From Rhodospirillaceae bacterium (lineage in GTDB: Bacteria; Pseudomonadota; Alphaproteobacteria; Bin65), in the NCBI GenBank assembly GCA_028819475.1, contig JAPPLJ010000013.1, positions 1 to 64,000 of the forward strand: 64,000 bases of DNA. The letters are read 5' to 3'. Position numbers and translations under genes: made by a program. The notes below the pieces were generated by a model. The model was given only the letters and a program-made list of their open reading frames with translations, was not told the origin of the DNA and did not search any database. This document shows, piece after piece, positions 17,851 through 26,656 of the stretch. The first letter of the stretch is position 1. Each line of letters opens with the position of its first letter.

Positions 17851-19587
17851 ATGGAACCGGTTGACGTCATCGTTGTCGGGAGCGGCGGGGCGGGCCTGCT
17901 GGCGGCCTGCGTGGCGGCGGAGATGGGTTGCCGCACCCTGCTGGTCAGCAAGGGTCAGGTGGCGCGGTCCGGCGCGACCGCCACCATAACCGGCGACACC
18001 TGTGTCGATGGCCAAACCGCCGTCCACGAACTCGGCCTCAAGGCGGACGACAGCGATACTCAGGACGCCTTTTTCGAGGACACGGTCGTCGCGGGAAAGT
18101 TCATTAACGACCGGCGACTCGCTGCGGCCATGGTCTCGGAGATCGGACCCGAGGTGAAGCGGCTCAGGGAGGACGGTCTGCGCATGTCCGATCCGGTCCT
18201 GACCCCCGGCCATCGGACGGCGCGCGGGGTCTGGTTCTCGGGCATGGAACTGATGCAGGTCTTGCGCAAGAGAGCGCTCAAGGCCGAGGTGATGGTTCGG
18301 GAGGAGTTCTTCGCCACCGATATCCTGACAACCAACGGTGTGGTCGCGGCGCTTGGCGGGCTCGATCTCCGAAGCGGGGCGGTGGCCTGCATTCAGACCA
18401 GGACCGTCGTGATCGCCTGTGGCGGGGGCATGATGGTGTATCCCGTGCAGACGGCGCCCGAGGAGCTCACCGGCGATGGATATCGTCTTGCGCTCAGCGC
18501 CGGGGCCGAGCTGATCGACATGGAGATGGTGCAGTTTCTGCCGTGCGTGCTCGCTGAGCCGCAGATCTGGCGGGGCATACAGTTCCCGTGGCTGCTCGGC
18601 CCGCAGGCCGGCGTTCGTGCCTGGCTGCTCAACCGGTACGGCGAGCGGTTCATGGAACGCTGGGATCCGGAGCGCATGGAACTGTCGACCCGCGATGTCA
18701 TCGCGATCGCCTGCATGAAGGAGGTGCTGGAGGGTCGCGGCGGACCGAACGGCGGGGTGTATCTGTCCTGGGCGCACCTTCCCGGCAATATCATCGACTT
18801 CATGCAGGACTGGTCGTTCAAGACGCAGATGCGCGGGCAATGGCGCTGGGAAGGGTTCGATTTCGCCGGGCTGGTCGAGGAAATAAAGGCCGGCCGGGCA
18901 GTGGAAGTCATCTCGGGGAGCCATTTCTTCATGGGCGGAATCGCGGTCGACGAGAACTGCGCGACGCGGGTCCCGGGGCTTTATGCCTGCGGCGAGGCGG
19001 CGGGCGGGGCCCACGGCGCAAACCGGCTCTCCGGCAACGCGGGCAGCCAGATTCTGGTTCAGGGCCGCCGGGCCGGCGTTGCAGCGGCGGCTCACGCCGC
19101 TGCAACGGGTCAGGAGCCGGTTCGCCGCGATAGCTGGGAAAGTGTCTCCGCCGGGCTCATGGCGCCCCTGGAGCGCGACGGCGAACTACGGCCCTTCGAG
19201 TTCAGGGAGCGGATCCAGGAGATTGCCCAGCACCACGTCGGTGTGGTGCGTACGGGGGCCTCGCTCGCCGCGGCGATGGACGAGGTGAGAGACCTGCGCG
19301 AGAACGCGTTGCCCCAAATCTCCTGCCGAAGCAAGGAGCGGCGCTACAACAAGGAGTGGGTGGAGGCCATCGAATGCGAAAGCCTTCTCGATACGCTCGC
19401 GGCGATCGTGATCGGTGCGGACGGGCGGACGGAAAGCCGGGGCGCCCACTACCGGGAGGACTTTCCGACGGAGGATAGCGGTGCCGCTCCGGCAAACGGC
19501 TTCATCAATCGGCATAATGGGGCGCTGGTCCGTACGACCCGTCCGGCGGACTGCCGGCGCATGGCGTACCCGTCGGACACGGCGTAG
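17851..19587 (+). CDS. FAD-binding flavoprotein, SdhA/fumarate-reductase-like
   Basis: This 578-residue protein of the succinate dehydrogenase/fumarate reductase/aspartate oxidase flavoprotein group opens with the dinucleotide loop VIVVGSGGAGLLAA. SKGQVARSGATATI follows, in place of the SHT-A-QGG pattern of true SdhA. The segment HFFMGGIAVDENCATRVPGLYACGEAAGGAHGANRL (partly quoted) holds the conserved second FAD region. GGGGAGAGACC just upstream supports ATG 17851. A 2Fe-2S protein gene starts 9 bases after its stop, so the pair probably works as a soluble or membrane-attached oxidoreductase. The SHTQ-like FAD-histidine context is not evident, so covalent FAD is doubtful. The substrate is unknown. 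Confidence 0.88.
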   Translation: MEPVDVIVVGSGGAGLLAACVAAEMGCRTLLVSKGQVARSGATATITGDTCVDGQTAVHELGLKADDSDTQDAFFEDTVVAGKFINDRRLAAAMVSEIGPEVKRLREDGLRMSDPVLTPGHRTARGVWFSGMELMQVLRKRALKAEVMVREEFFATDILTTNGVVAALGGLDLRSGAVACIQTRTVVIACGGGMMVYPVQTAPEELTGDGYRLALSAGAELIDMEMVQFLPCVLAEPQIWRGIQFPWLLGPQAGVRAWLLNRYGERFMERWDPERMELSTRDVIAIACMKEVLEGRGGPNGGVYLSWAHLPGNIIDFMQDWSFKTQMRGQWRWEGFDFAGLVEEIKAGRAVEVISGSHFFMGGIAVDENCATRVPGLYACGEAAGGAHGANRLSGNAGSQILVQGRRAGVAAAAHAAATGQEPVRRDSWESVSAGLMAPLERDGELRPFEFRERIQEIAQHHVGVVRTGASLAAAMDEVRDLRENALPQISCRSKERRYNKEWVEAIECESLLDTLAAIVIGADGRTESRGAHYREDFPTEDSGAAPANGFINRHNGALVRTTRPADCRRMAYPSDTA

Positions 19588-19596
19588 ACCGGGAAG

Positions 19597-20001
19597 ATGC
19601 GTCTCACCGTTGTCAGAGGTCCGCCGGAATGCAATGAGGGCTCGAACGAGCAGTCATTCGAACTGCCGGACCTCAGCGGCGCCAGCGTCAGCAATGCCCT
19701 GCAATATATCAATCGCCATATCGACGGCAGCGTCGCCTATTATCTTTCGTGCCGGCGCGGTCTCTGCGCGTGCTGCGTGGTGCGGATCGACGGCAAGATC
19801 GAAAAGGCGTGCGTCGTGCCCGCGCGGGACGGAATGGTCCTCGAGCCGGTGAAGCAAAGTCTCCTGATCAAGGATACCGTAGTGCATCTCGGCATGCCGC
19901 GAACGTCCGAGTTTCCGCTCGTCGATGCTGCGTGCCACGCGCAGCCGTCGCGAAAGCCCGCCTCGGGAGTCGCCGACGACAGCGAGAAGACGCGTGAATA
20001 A
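19597..20001 (+). CDS. small 2Fe-2S ferredoxin-like protein, SdhB N-domain type
   Basis: This 134-residue protein has a single plant-type 2Fe-2S domain. The cysteine pattern CRRGLCACC followed by C in KIEKACVVP matches the N-terminal half of SdhB/FrdB. The C-terminal half that carries the [4Fe-4S] and [3Fe-4S] clusters is absent, and after about residue 90 there is only a short polar tail. It sits 9 bases downstream of the SdhA-like gene and should be its electron acceptor. A truncated iron-sulfur subunit without membrane anchors means that electrons must leave to an unknown partner. Confidence 0.8.
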   Translation: MRLTVVRGPPECNEGSNEQSFELPDLSGASVSNALQYINRHIDGSVAYYLSCRRGLCACCVVRIDGKIEKACVVPARDGMVLEPVKQSLLIKDTVVHLGMPRTSEFPLVDAACHAQPSRKPASGVADDSEKTRE

Positions 20002-20079
20002 AACCCGGGTTCGCGATGAGAGGACCCGACGGCGAATAATCGGGAAGCAGGCAACGATGGGAGGCCTCCGAACCGTCCG

Positions 20080-21048
20080 ATGATGCGCTACATCGCCCGC
20101 AGACTCCTGCAAGCGGTCCCCGCCGTCTTCGGGATCATCATCATCAACTTCTTCGTGCTGCACCTGGCGCCGGGCGACGCTGCGGACGTGCTCGCCGGCG
20201 AAGCGGGCGCCGCCAACGAGGCCTATATGAAGCAGCTGCGCGAGACCTTCGGCCTCGATCAGCCGCTTCACGTGCAGCTCTACGAATATGTCGCCAATAT
20301 CCTACAACTGAATCTCGGATACTCCTTCCGCCACAACATGGCGGTCGTCGACCTGATCGCCGAACGCCTGCCGGCAACATTGTGGCTCATGCTCTCGGCC
20401 GTCTTTCTGGCCGTCGGGCTCGGCATCCTGCTCGGCGTCACCTCGGCGCGCTTCGTCAACACGATCGTCGACCGCATCGCCTCCGTATTGGCGCTGCTCT
20501 GCTACTCGACGCCGGTCTTCTGGATCGGCCTGATGATGATCGTGCTGTTCTCGGTCGAGCTGGGCTGGTTGCCGAGCGGCGGATTCGAGACGATCGGCGC
20601 TGACTACACCGGCCTGGAACGGGTGCTCGACGTGCTCTGGCACACATTGATGCCGGCTCTTGCACTTTCCCTGTTTTATCTTGCCGTCTACGCGCGTCTG
20701 ATGCGTGCCTCCATGCTGGAGGTCTATCGCCTGGACTTCGTGACCACGGCGCACGCCAAGGGCCTCTCCCCGGCGCGCGTGGCGTTCAAGCATGTGCTGC
20801 GCAACGCCCTTCTGCCGGTCGTCACCATGGCGGGGCTTCATCTGGGCGGCATGCTCGGGGGCGCCGTCGTCGTCGAGGTCGTCTTCAGTTGGCCCGGAAT
20901 AGGCCGGCTGGCGTTCGACGCGATCTTCCAGCGCGACTTCAACCTGGTGCTAAGCATCCTGGTGCTGAGTTCGGTGCTGGTTATCGTCACCAATCTGGCG
21001 GTCGATCTCCTGTACGCGTGGCTCGACCCGCGCATCGAGATTCGCTGA
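20080..21048 (+). CDS. peptide/opine ABC transporter permease, DppB type
   Basis: This 322-residue inner-membrane permease begins [18 protein letters not shown], the DppB/OppB N-terminus, and has six hydrophobic segments. The cytoplasmic EAA-type loop is [19 protein letters not shown], and the tail ends [10 protein letters not shown] as in most DppB proteins. It starts 78 bases after the ferredoxin gene and is followed after 3 bases by DppC, so it likely belongs to the same forward unit. The cognate binding protein is probably the one at 26657-28270. Confidence 0.93.
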   Translation: MMRYIARRLLQAVPAVFGIIIINFFVLHLAPGDAADVLAGEAGAANEAYMKQLRETFGLDQPLHVQLYEYVANILQLNLGYSFRHNMAVVDLIAERLPATLWLMLSAVFLAVGLGILLGVTSARFVNTIVDRIASVLALLCYSTPVFWIGLMMIVLFSVELGWLPSGGFETIGADYTGLERVLDVLWHTLMPALALSLFYLAVYARLMRASMLEVYRLDFVTTAHAKGLSPARVAFKHVLRNALLPVVTMAGLHLGGMLGGAVVVEVVFSWPGIGRLAFDAIFQRDFNLVLSILVLSSVLVIVTNLAVDLLYAWLDPRIEIR

Positions 21049-21051
21049 ACC

Positions 21052-21894
21052 ATGAGGCGGCTGACCGAGTTCTGGCGCCGCTACCGCCGCAACGTGCTGG
21101 CGGTACTCGCTTTCGGGGTTCTCCTGGTCGTCGCCGCCATGGCGGTTTTCGCCGACCTGCTCTATCCGCAGGGCCCGTGGGAAATGGTCACCCGGCCGTT
21201 CCTGTGGCCGGGAGACCGTTCGCAGCATCTGCTCGGGTCGGACATGCTGGGCCGGGACGTCATGGCCGGAATCGTCCACGGCTCGCGGGTGTCTCTTCTC
21301 ATCGGCGTTGTGGCGACCGCCGTCGCTTTCATCATCGGCACCCTGGTCGGCGCGACCGCCGGATATTTCCGCGGCTGGGTCGACGACGTTCTCATGCGCT
21401 TCACGGAAATCTTCCAGACCATCCCGCCGTTCATGTTCCTGATCGTTCTGGTTGCGATCTTCAAGCCGAGCGTGACGACCATCACGCTGGCCATCGGCAT
21501 CGTCTCCTGGCCGACACTGGCGCGCCTCGTCCGCAGCGAGTTCCTGACCTTGCGCGAGCGCGATTTTGTCCAGGCCGGCTTCGTGATCGGGATGAGCAAC
21601 ACGCGGATCATCCTGACCCAGATTTTGCCCAATGCGCTGCCGCCGGTGATCGTCACTTCATCCGTTATCGTGGCGACCGCGATCATCAACGAATCGGCGC
21701 TTTCATTTCTTGGTCTCGGCGATCCCAACCTGATGAGCTGGGGGACGATGATCGGTGCGGGCCGCCAAGTGCTCCGGAACGCCTGGTACCTGACTGCCCT
21801 GCCCGGCATCGCAATCCTGCTGACGGTTCTGGCCCTCAACATTGCCGGGGACGGCCTGAACGATGCCCTCAATCCGCGGCTCAAGAGCGGATGA
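21052..21894 (+). CDS. peptide/opine ABC transporter permease, DppC type
   Basis: This 280-residue second permease has the DppC N-terminus ([15 protein letters not shown]) and the conserved periplasmic [11 protein letters not shown] motif. The coupling loop reads [20 protein letters not shown], and the C-terminal [14 protein letters not shown] is nearly invariant in DppC/OppC. The stop overlaps the DppD start by 4 bases. Confidence 0.93.
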   Translation: MRRLTEFWRRYRRNVLAVLAFGVLLVVAAMAVFADLLYPQGPWEMVTRPFLWPGDRSQHLLGSDMLGRDVMAGIVHGSRVSLLIGVVATAVAFIIGTLVGATAGYFRGWVDDVLMRFTEIFQTIPPFMFLIVLVAIFKPSVTTITLAIGIVSWPTLARLVRSEFLTLRERDFVQAGFVIGMSNTRIILTQILPNALPPVIVTSSVIVATAIINESALSFLGLGDPNLMSWGTMIGAGRQVLRNAWYLTALPGIAILLTVLALNIAGDGLNDALNPRLKSG

Positions 21895-22889
21895 ACGGCG
21901 TCGCCCCGCCGCTGCTCGAAGTGCGAGCGCTGGAGACACGCTTCTCCACAGAAGCCGGTCTCGTTCACGCTGTGGACGGGCTTTCGTTTGCCGTGAACAA
22001 GGGCGATAGCCTGGCGCTCGTCGGCGAATCGGGATGCGGGAAGTCGGTCACCGCACTGTCGATCCTCTGTTTGGTGCCCGACCCTCCAGGACGCGTGGCC
22101 GGCGGCGAAATCCTGTTCGAGGGCCACGACCTCCTGAAGCTATCGCGGCGCGACATGCGCCACATCCGGGGCGGCGAGATTTCGATGATCTTCCAGGACC
22201 CGATGACCTCTCTCAACCCAGTTCTTACGATCGGCGACCAAATCAGCGAGGCGCTTCGTACTCATGAAGCGGTTTCGCGGCGATCGGCATGGCGGCGATG
22301 CGTCGAGCTCCTGGAACTTGTCCGGATTCCAGATCCGCACCGGCGGGTGCACGACTATCCCCATCGCCTGTCGGGAGGCATGCGCCAGCGGGCGATGATC
22401 GCCATGGCGGTCGCCTGCGCGCCGAAGCTGCTGATCGCGGACGAACCGACAACCGCACTTGACGTGACCATCCAGGCCCAGGTGCTCGGTCTGCTCGACC
22501 GGTTGAAGCGCGAACTCGGCATGACGGTGCTGTTGATCACCCACGATCTCGGGGTCGTTGCCGAGTGGGCGAACCGGGTGGTCGTTATGTACGCCGGAAA
22601 CAAGGTCGAAGAGGGGCGGGTCGACGAATTGTTCGCACAGCCGCTCCACCCCTATACCCAGGGACTGCTGGGGGCGATCCCCCAAGCCGGGCAGGTTCAC
22701 TACACGAATGCCCAGTTGCACGAGATTTCGGGCACCGTGCCGAACCTGATCGATCCGCCAGCCAGGTGCCGCTTCGCCGAGCGATGCGCCAAGGCGATAG
22801 ACATCTGCCATCGCGAATGTCCGGTGCCCTTTCGGCCTGTGGCCGGGCGCGAGGTCTCCTGCTTCGTGGCCGAACGGGATCTCGCCTGA
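21891..22889 (+). CDS. peptide ABC transporter ATP-binding protein, DppD/OppD type
   Basis: This 332-residue ATPase has Walker [11 protein letters not shown], signature [14 protein letters not shown], Walker [13 protein letters not shown] and H-loop LLITHDLGV. The C-terminal oligopeptide-transporter domain carries the Cys-rich [19 protein letters not shown] motif, which often binds an Fe-S cluster in DppD/OppD proteins. An upstream in-frame extension runs antiparallel to nothing and overlaps dppC in another frame. The ATG at 21891 overlapping the dppC stop is the true start. Confidence 0.93.
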   Translation: MNGVAPPLLEVRALETRFSTEAGLVHAVDGLSFAVNKGDSLALVGESGCGKSVTALSILCLVPDPPGRVAGGEILFEGHDLLKLSRRDMRHIRGGEISMIFQDPMTSLNPVLTIGDQISEALRTHEAVSRRSAWRRCVELLELVRIPDPHRRVHDYPHRLSGGMRQRAMIAMAVACAPKLLIADEPTTALDVTIQAQVLGLLDRLKRELGMTVLLITHDLGVVAEWANRVVVMYAGNKVEEGRVDELFAQPLHPYTQGLLGAIPQAGQVHYTNAQLHEISGTVPNLIDPPARCRFAERCAKAIDICHRECPVPFRPVAGREVSCFVAERDLA

Positions 22890-22891
22890 CC

Positions 22892-23902
22892 ATGACCCCG
22901 CTCCTTCAGGTCGAAAACCTGACCAAGCATTTCGTCACCCGCCAAGGGACGGTGCAGGCAGTGGACGATGTCTCGCTCAGCATTGGCGAGGGGGAGACGG
23001 TCGGTCTGGTCGGGGAGTCCGGTTGCGGAAAATCGACTCTCGGCCGGATGATTGTGCGGCTGCTTGAGCCGACGAGCGGCACGATCACCCTCCAAGGCAA
23101 GGAGGTCGCTCATCTCCGGGGCGAGGCATCCAAGCGGTTTCGCCGCCGGGTTCAGTTGATCTTTCAGGATCCCTTCACATCGCTCAATCCACGATCGACG
23201 GTCGGGCGCATCCTCGAGGAACCATTGATCGTCCATCGCCTCGGAGGACGCGACGAACGGCGCGCGAAGGTCGAGGAATTGCTCCGGCGGGTCGGGCTGT
23301 CGCCGGGCGCCGCGGACCAGCTTCCCCATGAGTTTTCCGGCGGGCAGCGCCAGCGCATCGGGATCGCCCGGGCGCTGGCGCTCTCCCCCGAGTTGATCGT
23401 TTGCGACGAACCGGTCTCGGCGCTCGATGTCTCGATCCAGGCCCAGGTTCTGAACCTGCTCTCGTCATTGAAGCGGCAGACCGGCATCGCCTACCTGTTC
23501 ATCTCCCACGATCTGTCCGTGATCCGATACATCGCCGATCGCATCGTCGTCATGTACCTCGGAAAGATCGTCGAGGTTGCCGGTCACGACAGTCTGTGGG
23601 ACAGGCCGCTCCATCCCTATACCCAGGCGCTTATGGCAGCGGTGCCGCTGCCGGATCCACAGGCAGCGCGTAGCCGCGAGCGCGTGGTTCTGGAAGGTGA
23701 TCTGCCCAGCCCGGTTTCGCCCCCGTCAGGTTGCCGGTTTCGGACGCGCTGCCCACATGCAGTCGACAGATGTGCCCGGGAGGAGCCCGCGTTGCGTGAA
23801 GTGGTTGACGGTCGATTCGTCGCCTGCCACCTCGTGACCGCGGAGAACGACGCGACGGCCATTGCGCCCGGCGACAGCGCCCCGCCGCCGCCTGCCGCCT
23901 GA
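22892..23902 (+). CDS. peptide ABC transporter ATP-binding protein, DppF/OppF type
   Basis: This 336-residue partner ATPase has Walker [12 protein letters not shown], signature FSGGQRQRIGIARAL, Walker B IVCDEPVSALD and H-loop LFISHDLSV. The C-terminal Cys motif is CRFRTRCPHAVDRC. It starts 2 bases after dppD stops and closes the forward unit. Its stop is 31 bases from the end of the convergent MmgE/PrpD gene. The last 15 residues are Ala/Pro-rich. Confidence 0.93.
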   Translation: MTPLLQVENLTKHFVTRQGTVQAVDDVSLSIGEGETVGLVGESGCGKSTLGRMIVRLLEPTSGTITLQGKEVAHLRGEASKRFRRRVQLIFQDPFTSLNPRSTVGRILEEPLIVHRLGGRDERRAKVEELLRRVGLSPGAADQLPHEFSGGQRQRIGIARALALSPELIVCDEPVSALDVSIQAQVLNLLSSLKRQTGIAYLFISHDLSVIRYIADRIVVMYLGKIVEVAGHDSLWDRPLHPYTQALMAAVPLPDPQAARSRERVVLEGDLPSPVSPPSGCRFRTRCPHAVDRCAREEPALREVVDGRFVACHLVTAENDATAIAPGDSAPPPPAA

Positions 23903-23933
23903 CGATTTTCCCGCAGCCGCTCTGCGCGGGGAT

Positions 23934-25349
23934 TCAATCGAACAGTGTTCGCACATTGGGCAACCTTTCGATCGAAGACATGCGCGAGAGCAGCCGTTCG
24001 GTTTTCTGCGGCGACAGGATATCGCGGGCGCAGTCGCGGAACTTGCGTTCGAGGTCTGCGGTGGCGAACGGGCGAACCGGCGTGCCTGTCGCGGACCGAT
24101 TTTCCAGTTCGAATGTGCGCCCATCCCGCAAGACGATCCGTACAGATGCGCCTTCGGGGCTGGTCTCGGAGACTGTGGGATCGGCTGCCATTTCTTCGGA
24201 GAGGCTCATCCCGACCTTGTTCATGGCCGCGACGAGTTGTGGATGATCGAGAATTTCCGGGTCGAGCTGCTCTATGGTGAGACGTCCGAAGACGAGAGCG
24301 CAGGCGACCGCGAAGGGCAGGCAGAACTGGGCCTGCATCACGGTCGACGGGCGCTCGCAAGTGAGCAGGTGGAGGACGAGAGGCGCGACCTCGCAGTGGA
24401 CCAAAGCGACCTCGCCGGCCTCGATCGCATGGTCGCGGCACAGGGTGAGGGTCGCTTCCACGGCGGCCTGCGCGGCGCTGCAGACGGGATAGAGCTTGTA
24501 GGCGATGCCCGGGGTAACGAAAGCATAGGACTCGCCCAGCGAAGCGATCGTTTCGACAGCCGACCGGCCGTCGTTGTAGACTTGGAAGAAGCCGCTTGAA
24601 CGCTCGAAACCGTCCAAAGGAGCGGAGATACCCTCCCGCGCCAATTCCGCGGCCAGGACGCCGCTCTCGGCGGCGCGAGCCGCACTGTAGGGCTTCGCCG
24701 CGCTGCCGAGCAGGGCGCGCGTGCTGCCGTTCTGAGCCAGGGCCAGGCCGATTGCCGTCGCCGTTGCCGCCGCGTCGAGCCCGAACGCCCGCGAGGCCGC
24801 GGCGGTCGCGCCGACGGCCCCGAGGACGGCCGTCGTGTACCAGCCCTTGTCGTACAACGTGCCGGTCGCAATCCGTCCTACTGCGTAGCTGACCTCGGAT
24901 CCGGCGATAAAAGCGGCGAGCAATTCGGCTCCGTCGATATCCGCGCTTTCGGCAGCAGCCAGCGAGGCGGGGAACACGACCGCCGAAGCGTGCACGATCC
25001 CGTCGAAGCAGGTGTCGTCAAAATCGAGCACCTGGGCCGCCATCGCGTTGGCAAGCGCAGCGCCGCCGGCGCTTGCCTTGCGTTCCTCGCCGATGACTGT
25101 GGCGCCGCCGCTCCCGTACTGGCGGCGGACGGTCCGGCGAACTGCCTCAGCGGTCGCGTTTTGCGTTCCTGCGAGCGCGACGCCGAGCGTGTCGATCAGG
25201 GACCGCTTGGCATTCTCGACGACCGCATCCGGGGCCTGCGCCAGCGTGAATCCGGATGACCAGCGCGCCAACCGTTCGGCGAGCGGGTCGCCGGGCGACG
25301 CATCCGATAGGGCCGCTGATGATCGGGACTCGGAACCGCGGCGTGGCAA
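23934..25349 (-). CDS. MmgE/PrpD family protein
   Basis: This 471-residue member of the MmgE/PrpD superfamily is all-helical plus alpha/beta; known members include 2-methylcitrate dehydratase and cis-aconitate decarboxylase. Family landmarks are the opening LARWSSGFTLAQ, SLIDTLGVALAG, the DFDDTCFDG segment where most members have DxDD and a nearby His, and the C-terminal segment YKLYPVCSAAQAAVEAT. No 2-methylcitrate-cycle genes are nearby. Its association with amide-type hydrolases and transporters is a common context in which the real substrate is unknown. It follows the ureohydrolase gene by 42 bases on the same strand, so the two are probably co-transcribed. Confidence 0.88.
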   Translation of the reverse strand: MPRRGSESRSSAALSDASPGDPLAERLARWSSGFTLAQAPDAVVENAKRSLIDTLGVALAGTQNATAEAVRRTVRRQYGSGGATVIGEERKASAGGAALANAMAAQVLDFDDTCFDGIVHASAVVFPASLAAAESADIDGAELLAAFIAGSEVSYAVGRIATGTLYDKGWYTTAVLGAVGATAAASRAFGLDAAATATAIGLALAQNGSTRALLGSAAKPYSAARAAESGVLAAELAREGISAPLDGFERSSGFFQVYNDGRSAVETIASLGESYAFVTPGIAYKLYPVCSAAQAAVEATLTLCRDHAIEAGEVALVHCEVAPLVLHLLTCERPSTVMQAQFCLPFAVACALVFGRLTIEQLDPEILDHPQLVAAMNKVGMSLSEEMAADPTVSETSPEGASVRIVLRDGRTFELENRSATGTPVRPFATADLERKFRDCARDILSPQKTERLLSRMSSIERLPNVRTLFD

Positions 25350-25391
25350 ACCGCCCTCCGCCCTTGCTCCGCTCGCGCAGTGGAGGCTGCG

Positions 25392-26375
25392 CTACGCGCC
25401 GAGCGCGCGGCCGCCCCACACGTAGGCAATGACCGAGGCGCCGACCAATGCCGTGATCGATGAAATGTCGCGCTTCGAGTTGACCTCGTTGAGCGCAAAC
25501 AGGCGGAGTTTGGGTTCCCGGCCGAGCATCCGGGCGGCCGCATAGGCGTCGCGTCCGTTCATGCCGCCCGGATTGCGCATCACCTTGCCGGGCGCATAGT
25601 GCTGGTCGAGGACGTCCACGTCGAAATTGACGTAGATGGCTTCCGTACCGTCACTCGCCCTAGCAATCGCTTCGGTCATCACGTCCTCAATCCCGCGTTC
25701 ATAAACCTCGTCGGCGGTAACCAGGCCTACACCCTGGTCCCTGGCGTATTGCGCGTATTCCCGGGCCGCGAACCAGCCGTTCGCACCGATATGCGCGATG
25801 TTTTCCGGCCGGACCTGGCCGTCGAGTTCATCCATGATGCGGCGATAGGAGGATCCGCTCGCCGTTTCCAGGTCGTACAGGTAGCGCATGTCGAGGTGGG
25901 CGTCGAAGCCGATGACGCCGACCTGCCCGTCGGTTGCCCGGCAAAGACCGCGGCACGCAGCGAAGGTCAGCGAATCGTCGCCGCCCATCGTGACCGTGAG
26001 CGGGACCTCCGGCACGACCGACGACAATGTCTCGGAGACGACGTCATGCACCTCCTGCACGGACATGGCGTCGTCGATGCGCACATTGCCCAGGTCGCGG
26101 CCCGTCAGCCTGTCGGAGATATCGACGTCGAGAGGAATGCTGTAGCAGTTGAGATCGCCCAGGCACTGCCGCAAGGCGGCCGGACCCCCCGCCGAGCCCT
26201 TGCGGGCCGGAACCACGGTCGCGCCGTCGAAAGGGATACCGATCAAGACGGTATCGGGGCGGTCGGACGTCTCCGCCAGCCATTTCCCCATCGGGCGATC
26301 GACCGGATCCCCCGAGACGACGGGAACGGATTCTGCCGGCGGCGTAAACTTGTCGATCGGAAGCGGTGTTGCCAT
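25392..26375 (-). CDS. ureohydrolase (agmatinase/arginase/guanidinase family) with altered metal ligand
   Basis: This 327-residue enzyme of the binuclear-manganese ureohydrolase fold is expected to cut a guanidino group to urea and an amine. The motifs are TMGGDDSL (normally GGDHS), GFDAHLDMR (DAHxD) and VNFDVDVLDQHYAPG (SFDxDxxDP). The first metal ligand His is Asp and the Pro after the third motif is Gln, so metal affinity or chemistry may differ. The N-terminal GIPFDGATVVPARKGSAGGP matches the family's substrate-loop region. A perfect 8-bp hairpin (26402-26422) lies just upstream in the presumed leader. It is co-directional with MmgE/PrpD. Confidence 0.85.
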   Translation of the reverse strand: MATPLPIDKFTPPAESVPVVSGDPVDRPMGKWLAETSDRPDTVLIGIPFDGATVVPARKGSAGGPAALRQCLGDLNCYSIPLDVDISDRLTGRDLGNVRIDDAMSVQEVHDVVSETLSSVVPEVPLTVTMGGDDSLTFAACRGLCRATDGQVGVIGFDAHLDMRYLYDLETASGSSYRRIMDELDGQVRPENIAHIGANGWFAAREYAQYARDQGVGLVTADEVYERGIEDVMTEAIARASDGTEAIYVNFDVDVLDQHYAPGKVMRNPGGMNGRDAYAAARMLGREPKLRLFALNEVNSKRDISSITALVGASVIAYVWGGRALGA

Positions 26376-26401
26376 CGATGACTCCCAGGGTTAGACGCGA
26401 C

Positions 26402-26422
26402 CCGGGCGCAATCAGCGCCCGG
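26402..26422. promoter_or_regulatory. perfect 8-bp hairpin upstream of the ureohydrolase gene
   Basis: CCGGGCGC (26402-26409) and GCGCCCGG (26415-26422) form an exact inverted repeat around a 5-base loop, 27 bases upstream of the ureohydrolase start. It has no T run on either strand, so a classical intrinsic terminator is not supported. It could be a leader hairpin or a protein site. The rest of the 281-base gap (26376-26656) shows no gene. Confidence 0.35.
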
Positions 26423-26656
26423 ACCATGACGATCGGGCCTGCGGCTTGCCGGATTTCACGGTATCGTGGTGCCTGAAGACCGAACGCCACGGGCGCCCGG
26501 CCGAGCGGCGTCGGCAACGGCAGCGGTGACGAAAAAATCAAGCTCACGCCGGGAACGGCCTGCACTGTATCCGCAAATTGACTTGCGGAAGATGCAAGCG
26601 GGCAGGCGGCGCATTCGGCCGTTTCCGGACTGTGCTCCAACTCCCTACCGGGCCCG

